Shown: piece after piece, positions 10,722-20,756 of the stretch | Layout of the letters: the number at the start of each line of letters is the position of its first letter | How positions within the stretch are numbered: position 1 is the stretch's first letter | DNA from: Ancistrus triradiatus | Lineage: Eukaryota; Chordata; Actinopteri; Siluriformes; Loricariidae | Direction: 5' to 3' | NCBI GenBank assembly: GCA_025084515.1 | Contig: JAJAGP010000368.1 | Span: 310,001 to 374,000, forward strand | DNA: 64,000 bases | Position numbers and translations under genes: made by a program | Notes under the pieces: model-generated | The model's input: only the letters and a program-made list of their open reading frames with translations | Databases searched by the model: none | Told to the model about the DNA's origin: nothing

Positions 10722-11716
10722 TATTTTCAACATTTATCCAAATTCTGACTCTCACTACAGCAAACATGCTCTTGGTGTTTTAAGAATTACTTTTACAGTT
10801 TTGAGAATGCATGTAAGTCACTGCTACATGTAACTAAAACATAAAAAAAAAAAAAAAGACTGCATACATAACTACAGGGTAACAAATACAACCAAAGACA
10901 GAAACACAAATACTGACTTGTGCAGTCTGAACTTTGTTGTTTTTCTTTTTTTAATTTCCCGTATGTTTAACAGGTACTTTGGGGGACGCTGAACAACTTT
11001 TGGCAGTAATCTGCAGCAGCTGGTTCCTCTGGGTTCTGTGTGAATGGCAGCTAACAGAGTGCAGAATGAAAGGACCAGCTGGATCATCTTTACCCTGCTC
11101 CTGCTCTCTCATCTGCTCTGACTCTTAGTGAAAACTAAAAGATAGAGTCAGCGGGAGAAACAAGGAAGAATGGTAATCTAAAGTCTAGAGGGAGGACGCC
11201 ATCGGGAAAAATAGTACAAAAGCAGACATAGAGAAGATGATGAGGTGAGGGAGTAATGGATATAGAGAGAATTAAGGTAGCCATTTTCGTTGTGTGTGTG
11301 CATTTGTACATGTAAGAGTACGTCATTCCAGCCACTTTTTATTACATCTTATCAAGGTTATTCCAGGTCAGCCTAAAAGAACTGCAGCCTTATAAGAGAA
11401 ATTGAGGTCCACTGGAGTGTGTGCCTCTTAACCTAAACTCTTAACCTAATATAATTACAGCAGAAACTGTTCATACATTTCAGGAAGGAGAAAGTTTTGA
11501 TCATTACTGAGAAGGCTTCATGTTTACTTAAAGACGTCCATAAAACAGCAAACAACCCCACTTGAACATAACAGCTATGGCTGTGGTATCAATATAACAT
11601 AAAACTGCAACTTGATGTGACTGTGATCTGTGGCTAGCAGAGGAAATAGGATAAAATGAATAATTCACAATACAACATATTATTAAGACACATTTCAATA
11701 CATGTTAGCTTAGATA
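10722..11716. other. Intronic sequence, no supported feature
   Basis: It holds an A-run near 10843-10858. A 71-codon minus frame (10872-11087) begins like a signal peptide (MIQLVLSFCTLLAA), but I have no evidence that it is a gene. Confidence 0.4.
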
Positions 11717-11718
11717 TA

Positions 11719-12421
11719 CACACACCGGTCACTTTATTAGGTACACCTCCTTGTTTCTACATTCACTGTCCAAGTTATCAGTTCCACTTCAAATACAGAG
11801 GCATTGTAGTTCTACAATTACAGACTGTAGTCCATTTGTTCCTCTACATACTTTGTTATTCCCCTTTACTCTGTTCTGTAATGATCAGGACTCCCACAGA
11901 TCCGGTACTATTTGGGTGGTGGATCATTCTCAGCACTACAGTGACACTAATGTGGTGGTGGTGTGTTAGTGTGTGTTGTGCTGGAGCGATTGGATCAGAC
12001 ACAGTTTTTAAACACTGTGTTCACTCACTGTGTACTTTGTTAGACACATCTACCATCTTTCTCCACCTTGTAGATGTTAAGTCAGAAACAGTAGCTCATC
12101 TGTTGTTGCACAGTCCTCTAATTCTTCATCAGTTCCCACAGGATGCTGCCTACAGGATGTTAGTGGCTGGACATTTTTAGTTGGTGCACTATTCTCAGTC
12201 CAGCAGGGACACTGAAATATGTCAGTGTCACTGAAGTGCTCAAATGGTACGTGATCTGTGGTGGTCCTGTAGGGGTCCTGACCATTAGAGGGGATTAACA
12301 AAGTATGCAGAGAAACAATGGACAACAGTCTATAACTGCAGAAATAAAAAGGGATTTTATATGGTAATTGACATTGAGTTTAGAAACAAGGAGGTGTACC
12401 TAATGAAGTGACCGCTGAGTG
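11719..12421. mobile_element. Long-TIR MITE, TA-flanked
   Basis: The left end CACACACCGGTCACTTTATT and the inverse of the right end (CACTCAGCGGTCACTTCATT) are homologous, followed on both sides by AGGTACACCTCCTTGTTTCT. TA flanks both ends. The internal halves are also partly palindromic: 'gggtggtggatcattctcag' and 'gtgacactaatgtggtggt' face inverse-like sequence near 12190-12260. This is a well-known abundant fish repeat; the family name is not recalled. The apparent 174-codon frame at 11656-12180 is a by-product of the repeat. Confidence 0.8.
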
Positions 12422-12854
12422 TACGTTATTGTTTCAGTTATTATTGTTACAGTCATTAAAAGTTAGTTTTTTTTTTAAATATAAGATTAGATGCAGAATT
12501 ATCTTTCAAACAGATTAGCACATATCTTAAAACATTGGTCTCAGATTCTACTCAAAAAATAAATATTCAAGTCATATTGTCATGCACAGATACAAATTCC
12601 TACAACAAGCCAGGCGCATGGCACTGAACAATTATAAACTCAGCTGTGCCAGTGAGTGTGCTTTTGTAATTGTTGTACACATCCATCAGGGTAAAGTGAA
12701 TTATAATGGATTTATGATTTTATTTATTTATTTACTCTGTACCTTAATGCACTCAAAGGTTATAAGTAAAAGTACATTGCAAATGGGCATAAATTCCAGA
12801 CATGTATGGGAGCAGAACAAACTAATAGAAAGTAATTAATAAAAGCAACATAAA
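12422..12854. other. No recognisable feature
   Basis: AT-rich intronic sequence. The 85-codon frame at 12582-12839 shows no domain. Confidence 0.5.
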
Positions 12855-14266
12855 TATGGATTGGCACACCTACACATTTCACCTACAGGAGCTTTTGTGT
12901 CCAGAGACATTAATATGGAGTTGGTCCTCCATTTCCATCTGTAATCATTTACAAAACATAAAGAACCCAGATAGAAATGTCAGATTGCTGCACAACTCGG
13001 CATGCAGTTCTGTCCCAGGTAGATATGGAAATGATTACAGGTGTGATCTGATTAAACACCAGGTGATACTACAAGAGGGCATGAAAGTACTTCTGCCCCT
13101 GTCCTATAAAAAGGCTCTCAGAGGTTACTTTTGGGTAGTGTACCTTTCAGTGAGAGATTGTTGGCTACTAGACATATCTCTATGGTACACTCAAAGACAA
13201 TTTGTCCAGCTGACAGACTTTAAAAGGGGGCGCATCATTGGACTGAGAGAAGGAGGATGGTCGTTTAAATGAAAGGCCATCTAGGCTGTTCTGATCTTGC
13301 TGTTAGGAATTTTTGGGAACAGTGGTTCAAGGAGGGCATGTACTCACAGTAAACAGGCTCTTGACAGCCCAGACAGACCACTAGTAGAGAGAATCGTTTG
13401 ATCCACTGACAAGCATGAGCAAGTGGGACAGTTTCATTGTCCACCATCCAGACACAGGTGGAACCTTCACTACACACCCCTGTCTCTGTTCAGACAATTT
13501 CCAGGGCCCCAACAAAAGGGTATTTGTTGTCACATCGCCCATTACGTGCCCTGTCATTGACAGTCAGCCACTGTCGTCTTCGTTTGCCGTGGTATCATGA
13601 ACAAGAATCCTGAACTGCTACGAACTGAAACCGTATCGTCCTTTGCGAGGAATCCAGTCTCTGTTTGGGCCAGTCCGGTTCGAGTAGGAGGCCTCGTAGT
13701 GAGAGCTTCAATCCTGCCTTTGCTGTGGAGTGACACACTGCCCCAACTGCTGGTGTGATGATCTGGGGAGCCATGGCATATGACAGTCGGTCACCATAGT
13801 AATGATATGAGGGACACTAATGGCTCAGCAATATGTGCAGGACATCCAGCAGTCACATGTTGCCTCCAATGGCAGGGCTTCCCACTTGCATTTTTCAGCA
13901 AGATAATGCTCACCTAAGCACAACAAGTGTTTCCCAGGAATGTTTCTTCCAGACTGCAACACTTCCTTGGCATGCCTGCTCACCAGATTTATCGTAAATC
14001 AAGCATTTATGGGACCAGCTGGGACACCAGCCTATCTGCAACATCTGTGGGCAAATGTGACACAGGATACCATACAGAACCCATATGCCTTCATTACCCA
14101 ACTCCTCTTGTATCCAGGCTAGAGACGGCCCAACAGGGTACTAGAGCCTCCTTTCAATTGTCTTCCCCAATAAAGCTTTCGCTCTAATATCGTAATTACT
14201 TACACATATCATCATTAAATTCACACATATTCCTTCATGGTGGGTAATTGTTTTCTCAGTGACTGT
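12855..14266 (+). pseudogene. Decayed Tc1 element, DD34E-type transposase, plus strand
   Basis: Patches in the right order: the HTH block DFKRGRIIGLREGGWSF (about 13210-13265); ...VRNFWEQWFKEGMYSQ; FNPAFAVE then TAPTAGVMIWGAMAYDSRSP (about 13705-13790); LPTCIFQQDNAHLS with the second catalytic Asp (about 13880-13915); and ACSPDLS followed by a broken LWDQLG where the catalytic Glu should be. LARD-free ends read IQARDGPTGY. Stops and frameshifts throughout. The 3' end CAGTGACTGTA meets another Tc1 remnant directly at 14267. Confidence 0.75.
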
Positions 14267-15002
14267 ATAACAGCTTCCACTATTCTGGGAAGGCTTTCTA
14301 CAAAACTTTGGAGTTTGCTTGTGGGAGTTCTTGACTATTCATCCAGAAGACTATTTGTGAGGTCAGACACTGATGTTGGATGAGAGGGCTTGGCTCACAA
14401 TCTCCATTTTATTCAACCCAAAGGTGTTCGATGGGCTTGTGCAGACCCGCCAAGTTCTTCCATACCAAACCCATCTTTATGGAGCCTGTTTTGAGCAGGC
14501 AAAGTCAAGCTAAAACAGAAAGGTTCTTCCCCATATTGTTTCTACAAAGTTGGAAGCACACAATTGTCCACAATGTCATGGAAAACTGAAGCATTAAGAT
14601 TTCCCTTCACTGGAATGGCAACCAAGCCAACCCCTGAAAAACAACCCTTTAACATTGTCTCTCCTCCACCACACTATACAGTTGGCACATTGAAGGCAGG
14701 CAGAAAAAGCACTCCTGGCATTTGTCAAACCCATATTCATCCATCAGACTGCTAGACAGAGAACCATGATGGCATTGTGCTTGGTGATGTAAGGTTTGCT
14801 AGAAACTCGTGCCATGAAGCTCTTGAACTGACTTGTTGCAATGGTGGCATCCTATTACAGTACTACACCTGAAATCAGTGAGCTCTTTCACAAATGCATG
14901 GCTAGATGCTTGATTTTACACATCTGTGACAATGGGACTGAATGAAACACTGAAGTCAGTGATAAGAGCTGTCTCTCCATATTTTTGTCCATATAGTGTA
15001 GG
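14267..15002 (-). pseudogene. Decayed Tc1 element, second family, minus strand
   Basis: Blocks match a different common fish Tc1 family in reverse: 'ggaaggctttctacaaaact' at the left, 'aggtgttcgatgggctt', 'atctttatggagcctgttt', 'catggaaaactgaagcatta', 'ggcatcctattacagtact', and the terminal 'tttttgtccatatagtgta' at the right. The central catalytic region is largely deleted. A fragment of the same family lies at 42180-42545. Confidence 0.7.
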
Positions 15003-15140
15003 TTGATATGATCCTAGCCCATGTTAGCTCTCATAAGCTCCCACTATTGGGCCCTTGACCAAAGCTCATAACCCAGAACTGCTTAATTGTATTTGCTCTA
15101 GACAAAGACATCCGATCATTGCTGTAAATTTAAAGATGTA
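15003..15140 (+). mobile_element. Eroded SINE type 1
   Basis: 'cccttgaccaaagctcataa', 'cagaactgcttaatt' and 'ctctagacaaagacatc' follow the order of the type 1 SINE body and tail. The box A/B head is not readable. Confidence 0.45.
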
Positions 15141-16139
15141 ATGTTGGTGCTGCAAGTGTTGTGACAAATCCAGTAACTTATGAACAAAAACCTTTAAAAC
15201 CGAGTATGTCAGTGATTGTACATACTGTTGATTAAAAATGTGATGACCTCACCTTGAGTAAACAGCATCAGTATGCTGTGATGGTTACATACCATGACTG
15301 ACTTGAAAGGTAAAGACATCACAGTGGACATGAAAACTAGAGTTTATGAACTACGACTAACAGTTGGTTTATTAGTGAAGGTTATGTCGCTCATCATTGC
15401 AGTCTCCTCTGAGGAGGGATGACACAAACACCCAGTGTGATTTTAATGAGCGGATAGATTCACAGAAAGCTAGAATTGTGTCTTAAATATGAAGCAGACT
15501 CACAGACTGTAGGAGGTGCACCAAACACATGGAATTAGATGTACATGGACCGGCAATTCTGATGCACGTGAGAGATTTAATTACTGTATTATACAGACTA
15601 TAAGATGTGATGTTTTCCTTCAAGCAAATAGCTGTAATATATACAGTGTAGTGATGTATGACTTTTGCTGTAATGTATAATTTTGTTTTTTTAATAAAAA
15701 AAAAGCAGAAAAATAGAAGTATGTCTCATATATCAGCAGCTCCTACTACAGGAGACTCAGAAGAGATGGGGGGGGGGGGGGATACAGTGGTTTGTTATGA
15801 TAAAAGGCAGCACCAAGTTGTCTGCCTAACATGGAGAGCAAGTTCAGCAAGAGGAACCAATGGGAAATAGCATGTCAAAACCTGAATAAACAGGCACCAC
15901 ACTACAGAATAGCACTGTGTAAAGGTAATGGGCTATAGCAGATAGTCTCAACATGCCTGATAGGAGATTTAAATCTAGATTTAAATTCTCTATATTCTTC
16001 AGCGCTGTTACTGGGATTTCATGAGGCGAGATAAACCCTTATTGTCAGAAGAGAAGATGGCTGTATCTACACACCAGGACAAATCTGATTTACTATTCAA
16101 ATCTGATTCTCAGATTGCATGTCCTCAATGCGTATTTGT
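15141..16139. other. Intronic sequence with a G13-14 run
   Basis: A homopolymer of 13-14 G lies at about 15768-15781. Otherwise I see no supported feature; the 70-codon frame spanning the G-run is chance. Confidence 0.5.
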
Positions 16140-16620
16140 CAAATGTCCAAATCTGATTTGTGTGGTCTGACTGCAGTCACAGTTCAGGAATTCCCGTTTC
16201 ACAAAGCAATGACCGAAATGGACATTTCCCAGACATTACCATAGTCAAATATAGTTAAGATAATTTGCACGTAGTTGCACATACTTTTATTATAAACAAT
16301 AATATCATTAAAACACATTATGAAAACATTTAGTACAACAATGTACAATTCAATAGAGTAATTCTTATCTTTGTATCTTCTATGATACTTGAAACACTTC
16401 CTGAAAACAAAAAGGAAAAAAAAGTACTGCAATACCAGGTTTTTTTAATGCCTTTAAAGACTGTGACTCTCTTTTCTGTCAGCGGGTGTCACAAGGGTTT
16501 GCTCGTACCAGTTTTCTGGCATTTAGATAAGACAATTTTTTTATTTCCTGTTATAATTCTTACGACCATTAAAGTGGTCTTTTTGCATTTTCTTTAATTA
16601 GTGCTGGGTATTAAAATTCA
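16140..16620. mobile_element. MITE family M1, eroded copy 3
   Basis: It shares 'cccgtttcacaaagcaatga', 'accgaaatggacattt', 'cattaccatagtcaaata', 'acgtagttgcacata' and 'atgaaaacatttagtaca' with the copies at 950 and 39885. The outer ends are poorly preserved ('acgaccattaaagtgg'). Confidence 0.55.
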
Positions 16621-16647
16621 TATCCACTCTATAGTACTAATTAACTA

Positions 16648-17031
16648 TAGTGGTAACTCGGTTCTCGACCACCTTGGAAGTCGTAGAATTCGGTTCTTGA
16701 CACATTTTGAAAGGAAACCGAAAGGAAACACAGGCTGCAGTTAGCTTAGCAGCTATCATAGCGAGTTCACCAAAACTCACTAAATGAGATTTTCCAACAC
16801 TTTATTATAAAATAAGCTTTGTGTCAATGACTTTGGCCAACTGTATGTTCATGTAAGTGTTTTAAACATTAACATTTCATTATTTGTCAGTCCAGTGTGG
16901 ATTTTCTGGGGGTCTGGAACGGATTAATTCAATTTACATTATTCCTTATGGGAAAAAGTTGCTTGGTACTAATTTTCTGTTCTCAACAAGCCTTCTAGAA
17001 CAAATTAACAACAAGATCTGAGGCACCACTA
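16648..17031. mobile_element. MITE family M2, copy 2
   Basis: The ends TAGTGGTAACTCGGTTCTCG and CAAGATCTGAGGCACCACTA form an imperfect inverted repeat and are bounded by TA. They are homologous at both ends to the copy at 10249-10721. No ORF. Confidence 0.65.
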
Positions 17032-17059
17032 TATTAGGAATACAGTGTGGACTGTTGAT

Positions 17060-18363
17060 GTACAGATGTATAGTGTTTTTGAATAAATATGAGCTAAAAA
17101 ATCATATTTAGCAGATAGTAGGTATAGAACTCAATTAAACACACAAGACAAAAATAAGGTACTTGATCATGTATTTATTGAGGAAAATTATCCAATGTTA
17201 CATATCTGTGAGTGCCAAAAGTATGCAAACCTCTAGGATTAGCAATTAATTTGTCAGGTGTTTTCATCAATGGCATGGGAAGATTGTTTCATCAATGCGA
17301 TGACCACCAGGTGTGAGTCGGCATCCTGTTGTGTTTAAAGGACAGGGATCTATCAAAGTCTGATCTTCACAACACACGTTTATGAAGTGTATCATGGCAC
17401 AAACAAAGGAGATTTCTGAGGACCCCAGAAAAAAAAGATACTGAAGCTCACAAATCTGTAAAAGTTACAAAACCATCTCACCAATCACCAATAAAGAGTT
17501 TGGACTTGGTCACAAAAGTCAAAATGCCAAAGTAGAACCTTTTGGTTTAAATGAAAAACATAAAAAAGACTGCACTCGAGCAAAAGACCCTTATCTCATC
17601 TGGTCATGGTAGTATCATGAATTTGCCCTGTTTTGCTGCATCTGGCCCAGGATGGCTTCCCATCACTGATGGAACAGTGAATTCTGAATTATACCAGCAA
17701 ATTCTACAAGTAAAAGTCAGCACATCTGTCTGTGAACTGAAACTGAAGAGAAGCAAAACAATAATCCTAAGCATAAAAGTTGTTCTACCAAAGAATGATT
17801 AAAGAAGTATAATGTCTGTGCATAAAAATGTCAAAGTCCTGACCTTAATCCTATAGAAATGATGTGGAAGGACCTAAAGCAAGCAGTTCATGTGAGGAAA
17901 CCTGGTGGCCTAGCAGTTAAGGTACTGGACTCTGGACCAGAAGAGCCAGGGTTCAAATCCCACCTTTGCCAAGCAAGGCCCTTAACCCACAACTGCTTGG
18001 ACTATAAGATTGTGTCAGTTGTAAGTCACTCTGGATAAGGGTATCTGCTAAATGACACAAATGTAAATGTAAACCCACCAACGTCCCAGAGTTGAAAATG
18101 TAATGCATAAAGGGACTGGCTTTCTCCAAGCAGATGTGCAGGGCTGAGCAATACTTACCAGAAACATTTATTTACAGTTATGACTGCACATTTTGAAAGG
18201 AAAAATTCACATTCACATATATACAATATTGGTTCATCTTCCTCAATAAATAAATAAATGACCAAGTATAATATATTTGTCTATTTTGTTTAATCATGTT
18301 TTCTTTATCTATCTTTATGACTTGTGTGTGTGTGTTTTTTTAATATTTCAGGCACCACTGTAT
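17060..18363 (+). pseudogene. Tc1 remnant (same family as 40289-41837), split by a SINE
   Basis: The 5' non-coding region ('atttattgaggaaaattatc', 'tgtgagtgccaaaagtatg'), the start region (ATGGCACAAACAAAGGAG at 17395), and patches such as ELYQQILQVKVSTSVCELKL and SPDLNPIEMMWKDLKQAV are in order. The 3' end is GCACCACTGTA. About a third of the coding region is missing, including most of the HTH region. The start codon region here is intact (M-A-Q-T-K-E), unlike the two fuller copies. The SINE at 17903-18070 interrupts the C-terminal part. Confidence 0.8.
17903..18070 (+). mobile_element. SINE type 1 inserted in a Tc1 remnant
   Basis: Complete type 1 SINE: box A TGGCCTAGCAGTTAAGG, box B GGGTTCAAATCCC, tail 'aagtcactctggataaggg' to 'aatgtaaatgt'. 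It is flanked by AAACC on both sides (17898-17902 and 18071-18075), a short target duplication. Without it the Tc1 reading 'gaggaaacccaccaac' is continuous. Confidence 0.85.
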
Positions 18364-18531
18364 AATACACAACCATGTCAATTCCACTGCTCTTTAGAGA
18401 GATTCAGCACACAAAAAATATCTGCTTACTGGTGGTCCCTTTTTATTTTCAAACGGGAGCAATTTTGACTGGTGACTGACAATAATTATAGCGCTACCAG
18501 TTGCACATAAAATAAAAGGTGAAACATTTAC

Positions 18532-18729
18532 CGCTATCTGGGAGCTGTTGTCTGCTTCAGCATCCACCAGTGGTCCAGAGAAATCTTGCGACTCTGCCTC
18601 TGAGCTCTCCTGACTGGCTTTGTTACTGGTCATGGGGTCTGACTCAGACAGAAGCCATCGCCTCCTCCTGAGGACGTCCACTGTGACATCTTCGTCCTGC
18701 ACCAGCTCATGAAGCGTAGAGTATGTAAC
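18532..18729 (-). CDS. plxdc2: plxdc2 exon (VTYSTLHELVQ...SSQIA), partial gene
   Basis: On the minus strand a T-rich acceptor (ttttgttttttagag) precedes 66 open codons and the donor GTAAATG. The exon reads VTYSTLHELVQDEDVTVDVL, then RRRRWLLSES, an acidic Ser-rich stretch, and ends EADNSSQIA. Spliced in phase 0 to the exon at 6048-6194 it gives NSSQIA-EDTDHNYY, matching the recalled NNTQI-EEDTDHNYY junction of PLXDC2. This is the poorly conserved N-terminal ectodomain after the signal peptide. The exon could start two bases further up (18731). The signal-peptide exon was not found. Confidence 0.8.
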
Positions 18730-19061
18730 CTCTAAAAAACAAAAGATGCAATAATTGAACAACTGGAGTACTGTTCTTACGTAAGGTCAGACTCTTAAGC
18801 AGTAAATTACAAGTTCATCATACTTATGTTCTAACTGTACATTTGGGCACATACAGTGATGACATTATTAAGTCAACTATCCATCCATCCATTCATTAGT
18901 CTGTCCATTCTATTTCTGCATGCTTAATAAATTAAACAATTGCAATACTGGTGATCTTAGCTAATGTTAGCCTCTTATGCATTAAATCAGCAACTCGCCA
19001 TTCATCTGACTCAGTTGTATATTTTGTTGCATTCTCAATGGCACATGCATGCAACATTTAT
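18730..19061. other. No recognisable feature
   Basis: Sequence upstream of the plxdc2 exon, with short 'ccatccatcc' patches. Nothing else supported. Confidence 0.5.
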
Positions 19062-19290
19062 TTGACCCTCCATCCAACCATCAATTCACTATTCATATAC
19101 TCTTCTTATTCCCTTATCAATTTTTCCACTCATCCACCCATGTCGACCCTTCATTTCACAGCCATTCGTTCATCCATGCATCCATTTAATCAGCCTCTTA
19201 TCCACCCATCCCTCCACGCAGCCAACCAAATATCCATCCATCCAACCATCCATTAAATTACCCAACCCCTGGTCCATCCATCACTCAATT
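19062..19290. repeat. Degenerate (ATCC)n tetranucleotide repeat
   Basis: Repeated ccatccatccaaccatcc-type words with interruptions, densest at 19170-19285. A 101-codon frame over it is low complexity and not a gene. Confidence 0.75.
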
Positions 19291-19369
19291 TAAATTGGAA
19301 GAAAACAATTAAAATCATAATTTTAAACATATCATACCACCTTATACAGAATGCATTAGCTTATGAAAA

Positions 19370-19937
19370 ACAAAAGAGTGTGTTTTAACAGTTATTTGAC
19401 TTTTATTTCATTTCAGACAGTATAAACCCAACATAATTCAAGTTTTGTCTGGTCAGTTTCATTTCATTTGCTAATATACATTAATTCCTGTATTTCAAGG
19501 CTGCAACATTCCAAATACAAGGACAGTGGCGATTTAGGGCTAGTAATGAGGTGAAAAAATACAAATAAAAATAAATAAATAAATAATAATAATAATAATA
19601 ATAACAATGATTTCAAACAGGTGATGTCAACAGATGATTATAATCATGATTTGGTAAAAAGCAGTATCCATGAAAGGTGGTGTCTTTGAGGAGCAAAGAT
19701 GGGCAGAGGATCTCCAGTTTGTCAGCAAATTTGTGAGCAAATTATTGAAATGTTTAAAAACAATGTTACCCAAAGAAAGATTGGAATGGATTTGCATATT
19801 TCTCACTCTACAGTATATAATATAATTAAACGATTTAGGGAATCTCAGTCCGTAAAGGTCAAGGGAACTGAACAGCCTTCATCACCGATCCCTCAGACCA
19901 CACAGCATCAAGAACTGTCATTCATCAATAGCTGATA
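19370..19937 (+). mobile_element. Tc1 element, 5' half (continues at 27863)
   Basis: The 5' non-coding block ('ttcaaggctgcaacattcc', 'gtggcgatttagggctag', 'taatgaggtgaaaaaata'), an (AAT)n/(AAAT)n run at 19563-19604, 'gatttcaaacaggtgatgtc' and a start codon at 19699 belong to a Tc1 family common in fish. The element is cut after 'catcaatagctgata' at 19937. Its reading resumes at 27863-28085 on the far side of a 7.9 kb insertion. Confidence 0.8.
19699..19935 (+). pseudogene. Tc1 transposase N-terminus (interrupted)
   Basis: The sequence begins MGRGSPVCQQICEQIIEMF, followed by NNVTQRKIGMDLHISHSTVY then NIIKRF: the first paired-like helix-turn-helix of a Tc1 transposase. A short deletion after ESQSVKVKG removes the GRPR-type linker and shifts the frame. 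The rest of the protein is displaced to 27863-28085, so it cannot be made. Inactive. Confidence 0.8.
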
Positions 19938-20190
19938 CATACCCAGTAATCACTGTGTCTTAAGACATCTTGACAGGCTTAGATAAGATGTCTTGAGACA
20001 TTTTATTATACCAAGATGTCTCAAGACATCTTAAGACTGAATGAATGAAGACATCTCTCTTTCTTGAGACATGAAGGTAAATGTCTTAATACATGGACGT
20101 AATCATTTTATATGTCTTCAAGACAAGGTATGTCTTCAAGACATGACATTGCCTTGAGACACAGATAACATATGTCTTAAGATGGTTCAG
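19938..20190. repeat. Left subterminal palindromic repeats of the DNA transposon
   Basis: At least eight variants of ATGTCTTAAGACAT, ATGTCTTGAGACAT and CTTCAAGACA occur here in both orientations, with the same words at 27779-27862. Arrays like this are typical of transposase-binding subterminal repeats in DNA transposons (established for several superfamilies; inferred here). Confidence 0.75.
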
Positions 20191-20599
20191 TTTAGAGCAA
20201 ATAGTGCTGCTCAAGATGATTTTTTTTTTTTTTTTTTCATATTAATTTCAATTAATTTTTACTTAATAATTTAATTTAGGCTAATAATTTCTACATTCTA
20301 AACTTTCAGAAGTATTAGTTTATGTAAATATTATCATAAATTTCAACATAAAAAGATTACACCTTGAATTTGGGTTAAAAATAGTTTTAAATCAGAGAAA
20401 CAAGTAACAATAACGAATTAGAGTTTATATATCAGTAACCTGAACTTGTGTCAGACAGAAGGCTGTTAAATTCACAATGTTACATTAAATAAATATCTAA
20501 ATACTAAATCTAAGTGCACTGTTCTTCTGCTCGGTCAGGTCTACATTACATTTTGAGGTGAGCTGATGTTTAAGTTTATTAAATCAGTTGAGAAGATTA
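20191..20599. other. AT-rich body of the DNA transposon
   Basis: T18 run near 20220-20237, then AT-rich sequence without an ORF. Confidence 0.5.
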
Positions 20600-20665
20600 A
20601 CATTATTCTCCGATTGCGAGACGTGACAACATCACTTCCGGTTCATTCCCACGGTGACAAACCGT
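20600..20665. promoter_or_regulatory. Candidate promoter-like cluster (ETS and CRE-like)
   Basis: GAGACGTGACAACATCACTT then CCGG holds a CRE-like GACGTGAC next to an ETS-type ACTTCCGG, inside a short CpG-bearing patch in AT-rich DNA. Such pairs are common in CpG promoters. It lies beyond the 3' side of the minus-strand gag remnant and upstream of + strand open frames. Function is inference only. Confidence 0.3.
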
Positions 20666-20756
20666 TAGGATGTTAGGCGCATTCGTTAAGTTCACCTGAT
20701 TCGTAACGGGACACACTGGCAACGCCGTAAGGTTATTTAATATTAAATATGAGTTA

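Noticed and set aside
10872..11087. 71-codon minus frame starting like a signal peptide
   Set aside because: The hydrophobic start is followed by low-complexity sequence with no family resemblance, and it lies inside a plxdc2 intron on the same strand. A short hydrophobic run is expected by chance.
11656..12180. 174-codon plus-strand open frame
   Set aside because: It runs across the border of a long-TIR MITE and follows repeat sequence; no protein-like features.
18951..19256. 101-codon plus frame rich in His/Pro/Ser
   Set aside because: Translation of a degenerate (ATCC)n repeat.
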